Of a stretch of DNA of 64,000 nt, positions 34,080-47,300 are shown one piece after another. The position numbers and the translations under genes are program-made. The notes under the pieces are model-generated. The model was not told where the DNA came from. It did no database searches and worked only from the letters and a program-made list of their open reading frames with translations. The stretch comes from Crossaster papposus (lineage: Eukaryota > Echinodermata > Asteroidea > Velatida > Solasteridae), in the NCBI GenBank assembly GCA_037893245.1, contig JBAIAA010000698.1, positions 248,001 through 312,000 on the forward strand, in the 5' to 3' direction. Every line of letters begins with the position of its first letter. Position 1 is the first letter of the stretch.

Positions 34080-36250
34080 GATGTCGGAACAAGCCCTCGA
34101 GTTAAATATGTAAAGGGAAAGAAGTGTGCATAAGAAATAAACACCTGATGTCGGAACAAGCCCTCGAGTTAAATATGTAAAGGGAAATAAGTGTGCATAA
34201 GAAATAAACACCTGATGTTGGAACAAGCCCTCGAGTTAAATATGTAAAAAGAAAGAAGTGTGCATAAGAAATAAACACCTGATGACGGAACAAGCCCTCG
34301 AGTTCAATATGTTAAGGGAAAGAAGTGTGCATAAGAAATAAACACATGATGTCGGAACAAGCCCTCGAGTTAAATATGTAAAGGAAAAGAAGTGTGCATA
34401 AGAAATAAACACCTGATGTCGGAACAAGCGCTCGAGTTAAATATGTAAAGGGAAAGAAGTGTGCATAAGAAATAAACACCTGATGTCGGAACAAGCCCTC
34501 GAGTTAAATATGTTAAAGGAAAGAAGTGTGCATAAGAAATAAACACCTGATGTCGGAACAAGCCTTCGAGTTAAATATGTAAAGGGAAAGAAGTGTGCAT
34601 AAGAAATAAACACCTGATGTCGGAACAAACCCTCGAGTTAAATATGTAAAGGGAAAGAAGTGTGCATAAGAAATAAACACCCGATGTCGGAACAAGCCCT
34701 CGATTTAAATATATAAAGGGAAAGAAGTGTGCATAAGAAATAAACACCTGATGTCGGAACAAGCCCTCGAGTTAAATATGTAAATGGAAAGAAGAGTGCA
34801 TAAGAAATAAACACCTGATGTCGGAACAAGCCCTCGAGTTAAATTTGTAAATGGAAAGAAGTGTCCTGATGTCGGAACAAGCCCTCGAGTTAAATATGTT
34901 AAGGGAAAGAAGTGTGCATTATAAATGTTCAGTCTTACAGTCAAAAATGATGTCAAAAATGATGTCAAAAATGATGTCAAAAATGATAATTTCAGGACAG
35001 AAATAAACACGTGATGTCGGAACAAGCCCTCGAGTTAAATATGTAAAGGGAAAGAAGTGTGCATAAGAAATAAACACCTGATGTCGGAACAAGCCCTCGA
35101 GTTAAATATGTAAAGGGAAAGAAGTGTGCATAAGAAATAAACACTTGAGGTCGGAACAAGCCCTCGAGTTAAATATGTAAAGGGAAAGAAATGTGCATAA
35201 GAAATAAACACCTGATGACGGAACAAGCCCTCGAGTTAAATATGTTAAGGGGAAGAAGTGTGCATAAGAAATAAACACCTGAGGTCGGAACAAGCCCTCG
35301 AGTTAAATATGTAAAGGGAAAGAAGTGTGCATAAGAAATAAACACCTGATGACGGAACAAGCCCTCGAGTTAAATATGTTAAGGGAACGAAGTGTGCATA
35401 AGAAATAAACACCTGATGTCGGAACAAGCCCTCGAGTTAAATATGTAAAGGGAAAGAAGTGTGCATAAGAAATAAACACCTGATGTCGGAACAAGCCCTC
35501 GAGTTAAATATGTAAAGGGAAAGAAGTGTGCATAAGAAATAAACACCTGATGTCGGAACAAGCCCTCGAGTTAAATATGTTAAGGGAAAGAAGTGTGCAT
35601 TATAAATGTTCAGTCTTACAGTCAAAAATGATGTCAAAAATAATGTCAAAAATGATGTCAAAACTGATAATTTCAGGACAGAAATAAAAACCTGATGTCG
35701 GAACAAGCCCTCGAGTTAAATATGTAAAGGGAAAGAAGTGTGCATAAGAAATAAACACCTGATGTCGGAACAAGCGCTCGAGTTAAATTTGTAAAGGGAA
35801 AGAAGTGTCCTGATGTCGGAACAAGCCCTCGAGTTAAATATGTTAAGGGAAAGAAGTGTGCATTTTAAATTTTCAGTCTTACAGTCAAAAATGATGTCAA
35901 AAATGATGTCAAAAATGATGTCAAAAATGATGTCAAAAATGATGTCAAAAATGATGTCAAAAATGATGTCAACAATTATGCCAAAAATTATGTCAAAAAT
36001 TATGTCAAAAATGATAATTTCAGGACAGAAATAGACACCTGATGTCGGAACAAGCCCTCGAGTTAAATATGTAATGGGAAAGAAGTGTGCATAAGAAATA
36101 AACACCTGATGTCGGAACAAGCCCTAGAGTTAAATATGTAAAGGGAAAGAAGTGTGCATAAGAAATAAACACCTGATGTCGGAACAAGCCCTCGAGTTTA
36201 ATTTGTAAAGGGAAAGAAGTGTCCTGATGTCGGAACAAGCCCTCGAGTTA
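34080..36250 (+). repeat. Segment dominated by 67-bp monomers
   Basis: A run of S monomers (34,080-34,870 and 35,030-35,600) interrupted by a few long monomers. It has its own variants (gatgttgg near 34,216; aatatataaag near 34,710; cacccgatg near 34,680). Parts match 17,400-17,700, 24,700-25,150 and 10,300-10,560 in order of variants, so it looks like a mosaic of older blocks. Confidence 0.7.
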
Positions 36251-38147
36251 AATATGTTAAGGGAAAGAAGTGTGCATTAGACATTTTCAGTCATACAGTC
36301 AAAAATGATGTCAAAAATGATGTCAAATATGATGTCAAAAAAGATAATTTCAGGACAGAAATAGACACCTGATGTCGGAACAAGCCCTCGAGTTAAATAT
36401 GTTAAGGGAAAGAAGTGTGCATTATAAATGTTCAGTCTTACAGTCAAAAATGATGTCAAAAATTATGTCAAAAATGATGTCAAAACTGATAATTTCAGGA
36501 CAGAAATAAACACCTGATGTCGGAACAAGCCCTCGAGTTAAATATGTAAAGGGAAAGAAGTGTGCATAAGAAATAAACACCTGATGTCGGAACAAGCGCT
36601 CGAGTTAAATTTGTAAAGGGAAAGAAGTGTCCTGATGTCGGAACAAGCCCTCGAGTTGAATATGTTAAGGGAAAGAAGTGTGCATTTTAAATTTTCAGTC
36701 TTACAGTCAAAAATGATGTCAAAAATGATGTCAAAAATGATGTCAAAAATGATGTCAAAAATGATAATTTCAGGACAGAAATAGACACCTGATGTCGGAA
36801 CAAGCCCTCGAGTTAAATATGTAAAGGGAAAGAAGTGTGCATAAGAAATAAACACCTGATGTCGGAACAAGCCCTAGAGTTAAATATGTAAAGGGAAAGA
36901 AGTGTGCATAAGAAATAAACACCTGATGTCGGAACAAGCCCTCGAGTTAAATATGTAAAGGGAAAGAAGAGTGCATAAGAAATAAACACCTGATGTCGGA
37001 ACAAGCCCTCGAGTTAAATATGTAAAGGGAAAGAAGTGTGCATAAGAAATAAACACCTGATGTCGGAACAAGCCCTCGAGTTAAATATGTAAAGGGAAAG
37101 AAGTGTGCATAAGAAATAAACACCTGATGTCGGAACAAGCCCTCGAGTTTAATTTGTAAAGGGAAAGAAGTGTCCTGATGTCGGAACAAGCCCTCGAGTT
37201 AAATATGTTAAGGGAAAGAAGTGTGCATTAGACATTTTCAGTCATACAGTCAAAAATGATGTCAAAAATGATGTCAAATATGATGTCAAAAAAGATAATT
37301 TCAGGACAGAAATAGACACCTGATGTCGGAACAAGCCCTCGAGTTAAATATGTTAAGGGAAAGAAGTGTGCATTATAAATGTTCAGTCTTACAGTCAAAA
37401 ATGATGTCAAAAATTATGTCAAAAATGATGTCAAAACTGATAATTTCAGGACAGAAATAAACACCTGATGTCGGAACAAGCCCTCGAGTTAAATATGTAA
37501 AGGGAAAGAAGTGTGCATAAGAAATAAACACCTGATGTCGGAACAAGCGCTCGAGTTAAATTTGTAAAGGGAAAGAAGTGTCCTGATGTCGGAACAAGCC
37601 CTCGAGTTGAATATGTTAAGGGAAAGAAGTGTGCATTTTAAATTTTCAGTCTTACAGTCAAAAATGATGTCAAAAATGATGTCAAAAATGATGTCAAAAA
37701 TGATGTCAAAAATGATAATTTCAGGACAGAAATAGACACCTGATGTCGGAACAAGCCCTCGAGTTAAATATGTAAAGGGAAAGAAGTGTGCATAAGAAAT
37801 AAACACCTGATGTCGGAACAAGCCCTAGAGTTAAATATGTAAAGGGAAAGAAGTGTGCATAAGAAATAAACACCTGATGTCGGAACAAGCCCTCGAGTTA
37901 AATATGTAAAGGGAAAGAAGAGTGCATAAGAAATAAACACATGATGTCGGAACAAGCCCTCGAGTTAAATTTGTAAATGGAAAGAAGGGTCCTGATGTCG
38001 GAACAAGCCCTCGAGTTAAATATGTTAAGGGAAAGAAGTGTGCATTATAAATGTTCAGTCTTACAGTCAAAAATGATGTCAAAAATGATGTCAAAAATGA
38101 TGTCAAAAATGATAATTTCAGGACAGAAATTAACACCTGATGTCGGA
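36246..38147 (+). repeat. 951-bp tandem duplication
   Basis: The pair 36,246-37,196 / 37,197-38,147 is marked by the private leader cagtcatacagtc (instead of cagtcttacagtc) at 36,287 and 37,238. A third copy of that leader is at about 38,787. Confidence 0.75.
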
Positions 38148-38620
38148 ACAAGCCCTCGAGTTAAATATGTAAAGGGAAAGAAGTGTGCATAAGAAATAAA
38201 CACCTGATGTCGGAACAAGCCCTCGAGTTAAATATGTAAAGGGAAAGAAGTGTGCATAAGAAATAAACACCTGAGGTCGGAACAAGCCCTCGAGTTAAAT
38301 ATGTAAAGGGAAAGAAATGTGCATAAGAAATAAACACCTGATGACAGAACAAGCCCTCGAGTTAAATATGTTAAGGGAAAGAAGTGTGCATAAGAAATAA
38401 ACACCTGAGGTCGGAACAAGCCCTCGAGTTAAATATGTAAAGGGAAAGAAGTGTGCATCAGAAATAAACACCTGATGACGGAACAAGCCCTCGAGTTAAA
38501 TATGTTAAGGGAAAGAAGTGTGCATAAGAAATAAACACCTGATGTCGGAACAAGCCCTCGAGTTAAATATGTAAAGGGAAAGAAGTGTGCATAAGAAATA
38601 AACACCTGATGTCGGAACAA
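37764..38620 (+). repeat. Distant copy of 11,693-12,549
   Basis: The order of variants here (ccctagag, gaagagtgc, cacatgatg, aatttgtaaatgg, the T junction, a long monomer, ctgaggtcgg, gaaatgtgc, gatgacagaac, ctgaggtcgg, gatgacgg) matches 11,693-12,549 at a constant offset of 26,071 bp. The DNA between is of different blocks, so this is a transfer or duplication across 26 kb of array. Confidence 0.75.
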
Positions 38621-39238
38621 GCCCTCGAGTTAAATATGTAAAGGGAAAGAAGTGTGCATAAGAAATAAACACCTGATGTCGGAACAAGCCCTCGAGTTTA
38701 ATTTGTAAAGGGAAAGAAGTGTCCTGATGTCGGAACAAGCCCTCGAGTTAAATATGTTAAGGGAAAGAAGTGTGCATTAGACATTTTCAGTCATACAGTC
38801 AAAAATGATGTCAAAAATGATGTCAAATATGATGTCAAAAAAGATAATTTCAGGACAGAAATAGACACCTGATGTCGGAACAAGCCCTCGAGTTAAATAT
38901 GTTAAGGGAAAGAAGTGTGCATTATAAATGTTCAGTCTTACAGTCAAAAATGATGTCAAAAATTATGTCAAAAATGATGTCAAAACTGATAATTTCAGGA
39001 CAGAAATAAACACCTGATGTCGGAACAAGCCCTCGAGTTAAATATGTAAAGGGAAAGAAGTGTGCATAAGAAATAAACACCTGATGTCGGAACAAGCGCT
39101 CGAGTTAAATTTGTAAAGGGAAAGAAGTGTGCATAAGAAATAAACACCTGATGTCGGAACAAGCCCTCGAGTTAAATATGTTAAGGGAAAGAAGTGTGCA
39201 TAAGAAATAAACACCTGATGTCGGAACAAACCCTCGAG

Positions 39239-41380
39239 TTAAATATGTAAAGGGAAAGAAGTGTGCATAAGAAATAAACACCTGATGTCGGAACAAGCCC
39301 TAGAGTTAAATATGTAAAGGGAAAGAAGTGTGCATAAGAAATAAACACCTGATGTCGGAACAAGCCCTCGAGTTAAATATGTAAAGGGAAAGAAGAGTGC
39401 ATAAGAAATAAACACCTGATGTCGGAACAAGCCCTCGAGTTAAATTTGTAAATATAAAGAAGTGTCCTGATGTCGGAACAAGCCCTCGAGTTAAATATGT
39501 TAAGGGAAAGAAGTGTGCATTATAAATGTTCAGTCTTACAGTCAAAAATGATGTCAAAAATGATGTCAAAAATGATGTCAGAAATGATAATTTCAGGACA
39601 GAAATAAACACGTGATGTCGGAACAAGCCCACGAGTTAAATATGTAAAGGGAAAGAAGTGTGCATAAGAAATAAACACCTGATGTTGGAACAAGCCCTCG
39701 AGTTAAATATGTTAAGGGAAAGAAGTGTGCATAAGAAATAAACACCTGAGGTCGGAACAAGCCCTCGAGTTAAATATGTAAAGGGAAAGAAGTGTGCATA
39801 AGGAATAAACACCTGATGACGGAACAAGCCCTCGAGTTAAATATGTAAAGGGAAAGAAGTGTGCATAAGAAATAAACACCTGATGTCGGAACAAGCCCTC
39901 GAGTTTAATTTGTAAAGGGAAAAAAGTGTCCTGATGTCGGAACAAGCCCTCGAGTTAAATATGTTAAGGGAAAGAAGTGTGCATTTTTAATTTACAGTCA
40001 AAATGATGTCAAAAATGATGTCAAAAATGATGTCAAAAATGATGTCAAAAATGATGTCAAAAATGAGGTCAAAAATGATGTCAAAAATGATGTCAAAAAT
40101 GATACTTTCAGGACAGAAATAGACACCTGATGTCGGAACAAGCCCTCGAGTTAAATATGTTAAGGGAAAGAAGTGTGCATTATAAATTTTCAGTCTTACA
40201 TTCAAAAATGATGTCAAAAATGATGTCAAAAATGATGTCAAAAATGATGTCAAAAATGATGTCAAAAATGATGTCAAAAATGATAATTTCAGGACAGAAA
40301 TAGACACCTGATGTCGGAACAAGCCCTCGACTTAATTATGTTAAGGGAAAGAAGTGTGCATTAGACATTTTCAGTCTTACAGTCAAAAATGATGTCAAAA
40401 TTGATGTCAAAAATGATGTCAAAAATGATGTCAAAAATGATGTCAAAAATGATGTCAAAAAGGATGTCAAAAATGATGTCAAAAATGATGTCAAAAATGA
40501 TGTCAAAAAAGATAATTTCAGGACAGAAATAGACACCTGATGTCGGAACAAGCCCTCGAGTTAAATATGTTAAGGGAAAGAAGTGTGCATTTTAAATTTT
40601 CAGTCTTACAGTCAAAAATGATGTCAAAAATGATGTCAAAAATGATGTCAAAAATGATGTCAAAAATGATGTCAAAAATGATGTCAAAAATGATGTCAAC
40701 AATTATGCCAAAAATTATGTCAAAAATTATGTCAAAAATGATAATTTCAGGACAGAAATAGACACCTGATGTCGGAACAAGCCCTCGAGTTAAATATGTA
40801 AAGGGAAAGAAGTGTGCATAAGAAATAAACACCTGATGTCGGAACAAGCCCTAGAGTTAAATATGTAAAGGGAAAGAAGTGTGCATAAGAAATAAACACC
40901 TGATGTCGGAACAAGCCCTCGAGTTAAATATGTAAAGGGAAAGAAGAGTGCATAAGAAATAAACACCTGATGTCGGAACAAGCCCTCGAGTTAAATTTGT
41001 AAATATAAAGAAGTGTCCTGATGTCGGAACAAGCCCTCGAGTTAAATATGTTAAGGGAAAGAAGTGTGCATTATAAATGTTCAGTCTTACAGTCAAAAAT
41101 GATGTCAAAAATGATGTCAAAAATGATGTCAAAAATGATAATTTCAGGACAGAAATAAACACGTGATGTCGGAACAAGCCCACGAGTTAAATATGTAAAG
41201 GGAAAGAAGTGTGCATAAGAAATAAACACCTGATGTCGGAACAAGCCCTCGAGTTAAATATGTTAAGGGAAAGAAGTGTGCATAAGAAATAAACACCTGA
41301 GGTCGGAACAAGCCCTCGAGTTAAATATGTAAAGGGAAAGAAGTGTGCATAAGAAATAAACACCTGATGACGGAACAAGC
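39239..41380 (+). repeat. 1,551-bp repeat, first copies of the 'aatataaag' block
   Basis: The block with aatttgtaaatataaag, cacgtgatgtcgg and agcccacgag starts near 39,239 and again near 40,790 (offset 1,551). It is the founder-like module of the right-hand 24 kb of the array, where these three linked variants recur regularly. They are not seen left of about 39,200. Confidence 0.75.
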
Positions 41381-44300
41381 CCTCGAGTTAAATATGTAAA
41401 GGGAAAGAAGTGTGCATAAGAAATAAACACCTGATGTCGGAACAAGCTCTCGAGTTAAATTTGTAAATATAAAGAAGTGTCCTGATGTCGGAACAAGCCC
41501 TCGAGTTAAATATGTGAAGGGAAAGAAGTGTGCATTATAAATGTTCAGTCTTACAGTCAAAAATGATGTCAAAAATGATGTCAAAAATGATGTCAAAAAT
41601 GATAATTTCAGGACAGAAATAAACACGTGATGTCGGAACAAGCCCACGAGTTAAATATGTAAAGGGAAAGAAGTGTGCATAAGAAATAAACACCTGATGT
41701 CGGAACAAGCCCTCGAGTTAAATATGTTAAGGGAAAGAAGTGTGCATAAGAAATAAACACCTGAGGTCGGAACAAGCCCTCGAGTTAAATATGTAAAGGG
41801 AAAGAAGTGTGCATAAGAAATAAACACCTGATGACGGAACAAGCCCTCGAGTTAAATATGTAAAGGGAAAGAAGTGTGCATAAGAAATAAACACCTGATG
41901 TCGGAACAAGCCCTCGAGTTTAATTTGTAAAGGAAAAAAAGTGTCCTGATGTCGGAACAAGCCCTCGAGTTAAATATGTTAAGGGAAAGAAGTGTGCATT
42001 TTTAATTTACAGTCAAAAATGATGTCAAAAATGATGTCAAAAATGATGTCAAAAATGATGTCAAAAATGATGTCAAAAATGATGTCAAAAATGATGTCAA
42101 AAATGAGGTCAAAAATGATGTCAAAAATGATGTCAAAAATGATACTTTCAGGACAGAAATAGACACCTGATGTCGGAACAAGCCCTCGAGTTAAATATGT
42201 TAAGGGAAAGAAGTGTGCATTATAAATTTTCAGTCTTACATTCAAAAATGATGTCAAAAATGATGTCAAAAATGATGTCAAAAATGATGTCAAAAATGAT
42301 AATTTCAGGACAGAAATAGACACCTGATGTCGGAACAAGCCCTCGACTTAATTATGTTAAGGGAAAGAAGTGTGCATTAGACATTTTCAGTCTTACAGTC
42401 AAAAATGTTGTCAAAATTGATGTCAAAAATGATGTCAAAAATGATGTCAAAAATGATGTCAAAAATGATGTCAAAAATGATGTCAAAAATGATGTCAAAA
42501 ATGATGTCAAAAATGATGTCAAAAATGATGTCAAAAAAGATAATTTCAGGACAGAAATAGACACCTGATGTCGGAACAAGCCCTCGAGTTAAATATGTTA
42601 AGGGAAAGAAGTGTGCATTTTAAATTTTCAGTCTTACAGTCAAAAATGATGTCAAAAATGATGTCAAAAATGATGTCAAAAATGATGTCAAAAATGATGT
42701 CAACAATTATGCCAAAAATTATGTCAAAAATTATGTCAAAAATGATAATTTCAGGACAGAAATAGACACCTGATGTCGGAACAAGCCCTCGAGTTAAATA
42801 TGTAAAGGGAAAGAAGTGTGCATAAGAAATAAACACCTGATGTCGGAACAAGCCCTAGAGTTAAATATGTAAAGGGAAAGAAGTGTGCATAAGAAATAAA
42901 CACCTGATGTCGGAACAAGCCCTCGAGTTAAATATGTAAAGGGAAAGAAGAGTGCATAAGAAATAAACACCTGATGTCGGAACAAGCCCTCGAGTTAAAT
43001 TTGTAAATATAAAGAAGTGTCCTGATGTCGGAACAAGCCCTCGAGTTAAATATGTTAAGGGAAAGAAGTGTGCATTATAAATGTTCAGTCTTACAGTCAA
43101 AAATGATGTCAAAAATGATGTCAAAAATGATGTCAAAAATGATAATTTCAGGACAGAAATAAACACGTGATGTCGGAAAAAGCCCACGAGTTAAATATGT
43201 AAAGGGAAAGAAGTGTGCATAAGAAATAAACACCTGATGTCGGAACAAGCCCTCGAGTTAAATATGTTAAGGGAAAGAAGTGTGCATAAGAAATAAACAC
43301 CTGAGGTCGGAACAAGCCCTCGAGTTAAATATGTAAAGGGAAAGAAGTGTGCATAAGAAATAAACACCTGATGACGGAACAAGCCCTCGAGTTAAATATG
43401 TAAAGGGAAAGAAGTGTGCATAAGAAATAAACACCTGATGTCGGAACAAGCCCTCGAGTTAAATTTGTAAATATAAAGAAGTGTCCTGATGTCGGAACAA
43501 GCCCTCGAGTTAAATATGTTAAGGGAAAGAAGTGTGCATTATAAATGTTCAGTCTTACAGTCAAAAATGATGTCATAAATGATGTCATAAATGATGTCAA
43601 AAATGATAATTTCAGGACAGAAATAAACACGTGATGTCGGAACAAGCCCACGAGTTAAATATGTAAAGGGAAAGAAGTGTGCATACGAAATAAACACCTG
43701 ATGTCGGAACAAGCCCTCGAGTTAAATATGTTAAGGGAAAGAAGTGTGCATAAGAAATAAACACCTGAGGTCGGAACAAGCCCTCGAGTTAAATATGTAA
43801 AGGGAAAGAAGTGTGCATAAGAAATAAACACCTGATGACGGAACAAGCCCTCGAGTTAAATATGTAAAGGGAAAGAAGTGTGCATAAGAAATAAACACCT
43901 GATGTCGGAACAAGCCCTCGAGTTAAATATGTTAAGGGAAAGAAGTGTGCATTTTTAATTTACAGTCAAAAATGATGTCAAAAATGATGTCAAAAATGAT
44001 GTCAAAAATGATGTCAAAAATGATGTCAAAAATGATGTCAAAAATGAGGTCAAAAATGATGTCAAAAATGATGTCAAAAATGATACTTTCAGGACAGAAA
44101 GAGACACCTGATGTCGGAACAAGCCCTCGAGTTAAATATGTTAAGGGAAAGAAGTGTGCATTATAAATTTTCAGTCTTACATTCAAAAATGATGTCAAAA
44201 ATGATGTCAAAAATGATAATTTCAGGACAGAAATAGACACCTGATGTCGGAACAAGCCCTCGACTTAATTATGTTAAGGGAAAGAAGTGTGCATTAGACA

Positions 44301-47300
44301 TTTTCAGTCTTACAGTAAAAAATGATGTCAAAATTGATGTCAAAAATGATGTCAAAAATGATGTCAAAAATGATGTCAAAAATGATGTCAAAAATGATGT
44401 CAAAAATGATGTCAAAAATGATGTCAAAAAAGATAATTTCAGGACAGAAATAGACACCTGATGTCGGAACAAGCCCTCGAGTTAAATATGTTAAGGGAAA
44501 GAAGTGTGCATTATACATTTTCAGTCTTACAGTCGAAAATGATGTCAAAATGATGTCAAAAATGATGTCAAAAATGATGTCAAAAATGATGTCAAAAAAG
44601 ATAATTTCAGGACAGAAATAGACACCTGATGTCGGAACAAGCCCTCGAGTTAAATATGTTAAGGGAAAGAAGTGTGCATTATAAATGTTCAGTCTTACAG
44701 TCAAAAATGATGTCAAAAATGATGTCAAAAATGATGTCAAAAATGATAATTTCAGGACAGAAATAGACACCTGATGTCGGAACAAGCCCTCGACTTAATT
44801 ATGTTAAGGGAAAGAAGTGTGCATTAGTCATTTTCAGTCTTACAGTCAAAAATGATGTCAAAAATGATGTCAAAAATGATGTCAAAAATGATGTCAAAAA
44901 TGATGTCAAAAATGATGTCAAAAATGATGTCAAAAATGATGTCAAAACTGATAATTTCAGGACAGAAATAAACACCTGATGTCGGAACAAGCCCTCGAGT
45001 TAAATATGTAAAGGGAAGGAAGTGTGCATAAGAAATAAACACCTGATGTCGGAACAAGCGCTCGAGTTAAATTTGTAAAGGGAAAGAAGTGTCCTGATGT
45101 CGGAACAAGCCCTCGAGTTAAATATGTTAAGGGAAAGAAGTGTGCATTATAAATGTTCAGTCTTACAGTCAAAAAAGATGTCAAAAATGATGTCAAAAAT
45201 GATGTCAAAAATGATGTCAAAAATGATAATTTCAGGACAGAAATAAACACCTGATGTCGGAACAAGCCCTCGAGTTAAATATGTAAAGGGAAAGAAGTGT
45301 GCATAAGAAATAAACACCTGATGTCGGAACAAGCGCTCGAGTTAAATTTGTAAAGGGAAAGAAGTGTCCCGATGTCGGAACAAGCCCTCGAGTTAAATAT
45401 GTTAAGGGAAAGAAGTGTGCATTTTAAATGTTCAGTCTTACAGTCAAAAATGATGTCAAAAATGATGTCAAAAATGATGTCAAAAATGATGTCAAAAATG
45501 ATGTCAACAATTATGCCAAAAATTATGTCAAAAATTATGTCAAAAATGATAATTTCAGGACAGAAATAGACACCTGATGTCGGAACAAGCCCTCGAGTTA
45601 AATATGTTAAGGGAAAGAAGTGTGCATTATAAATTTTCAGTCTTACATTCAAAAATGATGTCAAAAATGATGTCAAAAATGATGTCAAAAATGATGTCAA
45701 AAATGATGTCAAAAATGATAATTTCAGGACAGAAATAGACACCTGATGTCGGAACAAGCCCTCGACTTAATTATGTTAAGGGAAAGAAGTGTGCATTAGA
45801 CATTTTCAGTCTTACAGTCAAAAATGATGTCAAAATTGATGTCAAAAATGATGTCAAAAATGATGTCAAAAATGATGTCAAAAATGATGTCAAAAATGAT
45901 GTCAAAAATGATGTCAAAAATGATGTCAAAAATGATGTCAAAAAAGATAATTTCAGGACAGAAATAGACACCTGATGTCGGAACAAGCCCTCGAGTTAAA
46001 TATGTTAAGGGAAAGAAGTGTGCATTTTAAATTTTCAGTCTTACAGTCAAAAATGATGTCAAAAATGATGTCAAAAATGATGTCAAAAATGATGCCAAAA
46101 ATTATGTCAAAAATTATGTCAAAAATGATAATTTCAGGACAGAAATAGACACCTGATGTCGGAACAAGCCCTCGAGTTAAATATGTAAAGGGAAAGAAGT
46201 GTGCATAAGAAATAAACACCTGATGTCGGAACAAGCCCTAGAGTTAAATATGTAAAGGGAAAGAAGTGTGCATAAGAAATAAACACCTGATGTCGGAACA
46301 AGCCCTCGAGTTAAATATGTAAAGGGAAAGAAGAGTGCATAAGAAATAAACACCTGATGTCGGAACAAGCCCTCGAGTTAAATTTGTAAATATAAAGAAG
46401 TGTCCTGATGTCGGAACAAGCCCTCGAGTTAAATATGTTAAGGGAAAGAAGTGTGCATTATAAATGTTCAGTCTTACAGTCAAAAATGATGTCAAAAATG
46501 ATGTCAAAAATGTTGTCAAAAATGATAATTTCAGGACAGAAATAAACACGTGATGTCGGAACAAGCCCACGAGTTAAATATGTAAAGGGAAAGAAGTGTG
46601 CATAAGAAATAAACACCTGATGTCGGAACAAGCCCTCGAGTTAAATATGTTAAGGGAAAGAAGTGTGCATAAGAAATAAAAACCTGAGGTCGGAACAAGC
46701 CCTCGAGTTAAATATGTAAAGGGAAAGAAGTGTGCATAAGAAATAAACACCTGATGACGGAACAAGCCCTCGAGTTAAATATGTAAAGGGAAAGAAGTGT
46801 GCATAAGAAATAAACACCTGATGTCGGAACAAGCCCTCGAGTTAAATTTGTAAATATAAAGAAGTGTCCTGATTTCGGAACAAGCCCTCGAGTTAAATAT
46901 GTTAAGGGAAAGAAGTGTGCATTATAAATGTTCAGTCTTACAGTCAAAAATGATGTCAAAAATGATGTCAAAAATGATGTCAAAAATGATAATTTCAGGA
47001 CAGAAATAAACACGTGATGTCGGAACAAGCCCACGAGTTAAATATGTAAAGGGAAAGAAGTGTGCATAAGAAATAAACACCTGATGTCGGAACAAGCCCT
47101 CGAGTTAAATATGTTAAGGGAAAGAAGTGTGCATAAGAAATAAACACCTGAGGTCGGAACAAGCCCTCGAGTTAAATATGTAAAGGGAAAGAAGTGTGCA
47201 TAAGAAATAAACACCTGATGACGGAACAAGCCCTCGAGTTAAATATGTAAAGGGAAAGAAGTGTGCATAAGAAATAAACACCTGATGTCGGAACAAGCCC

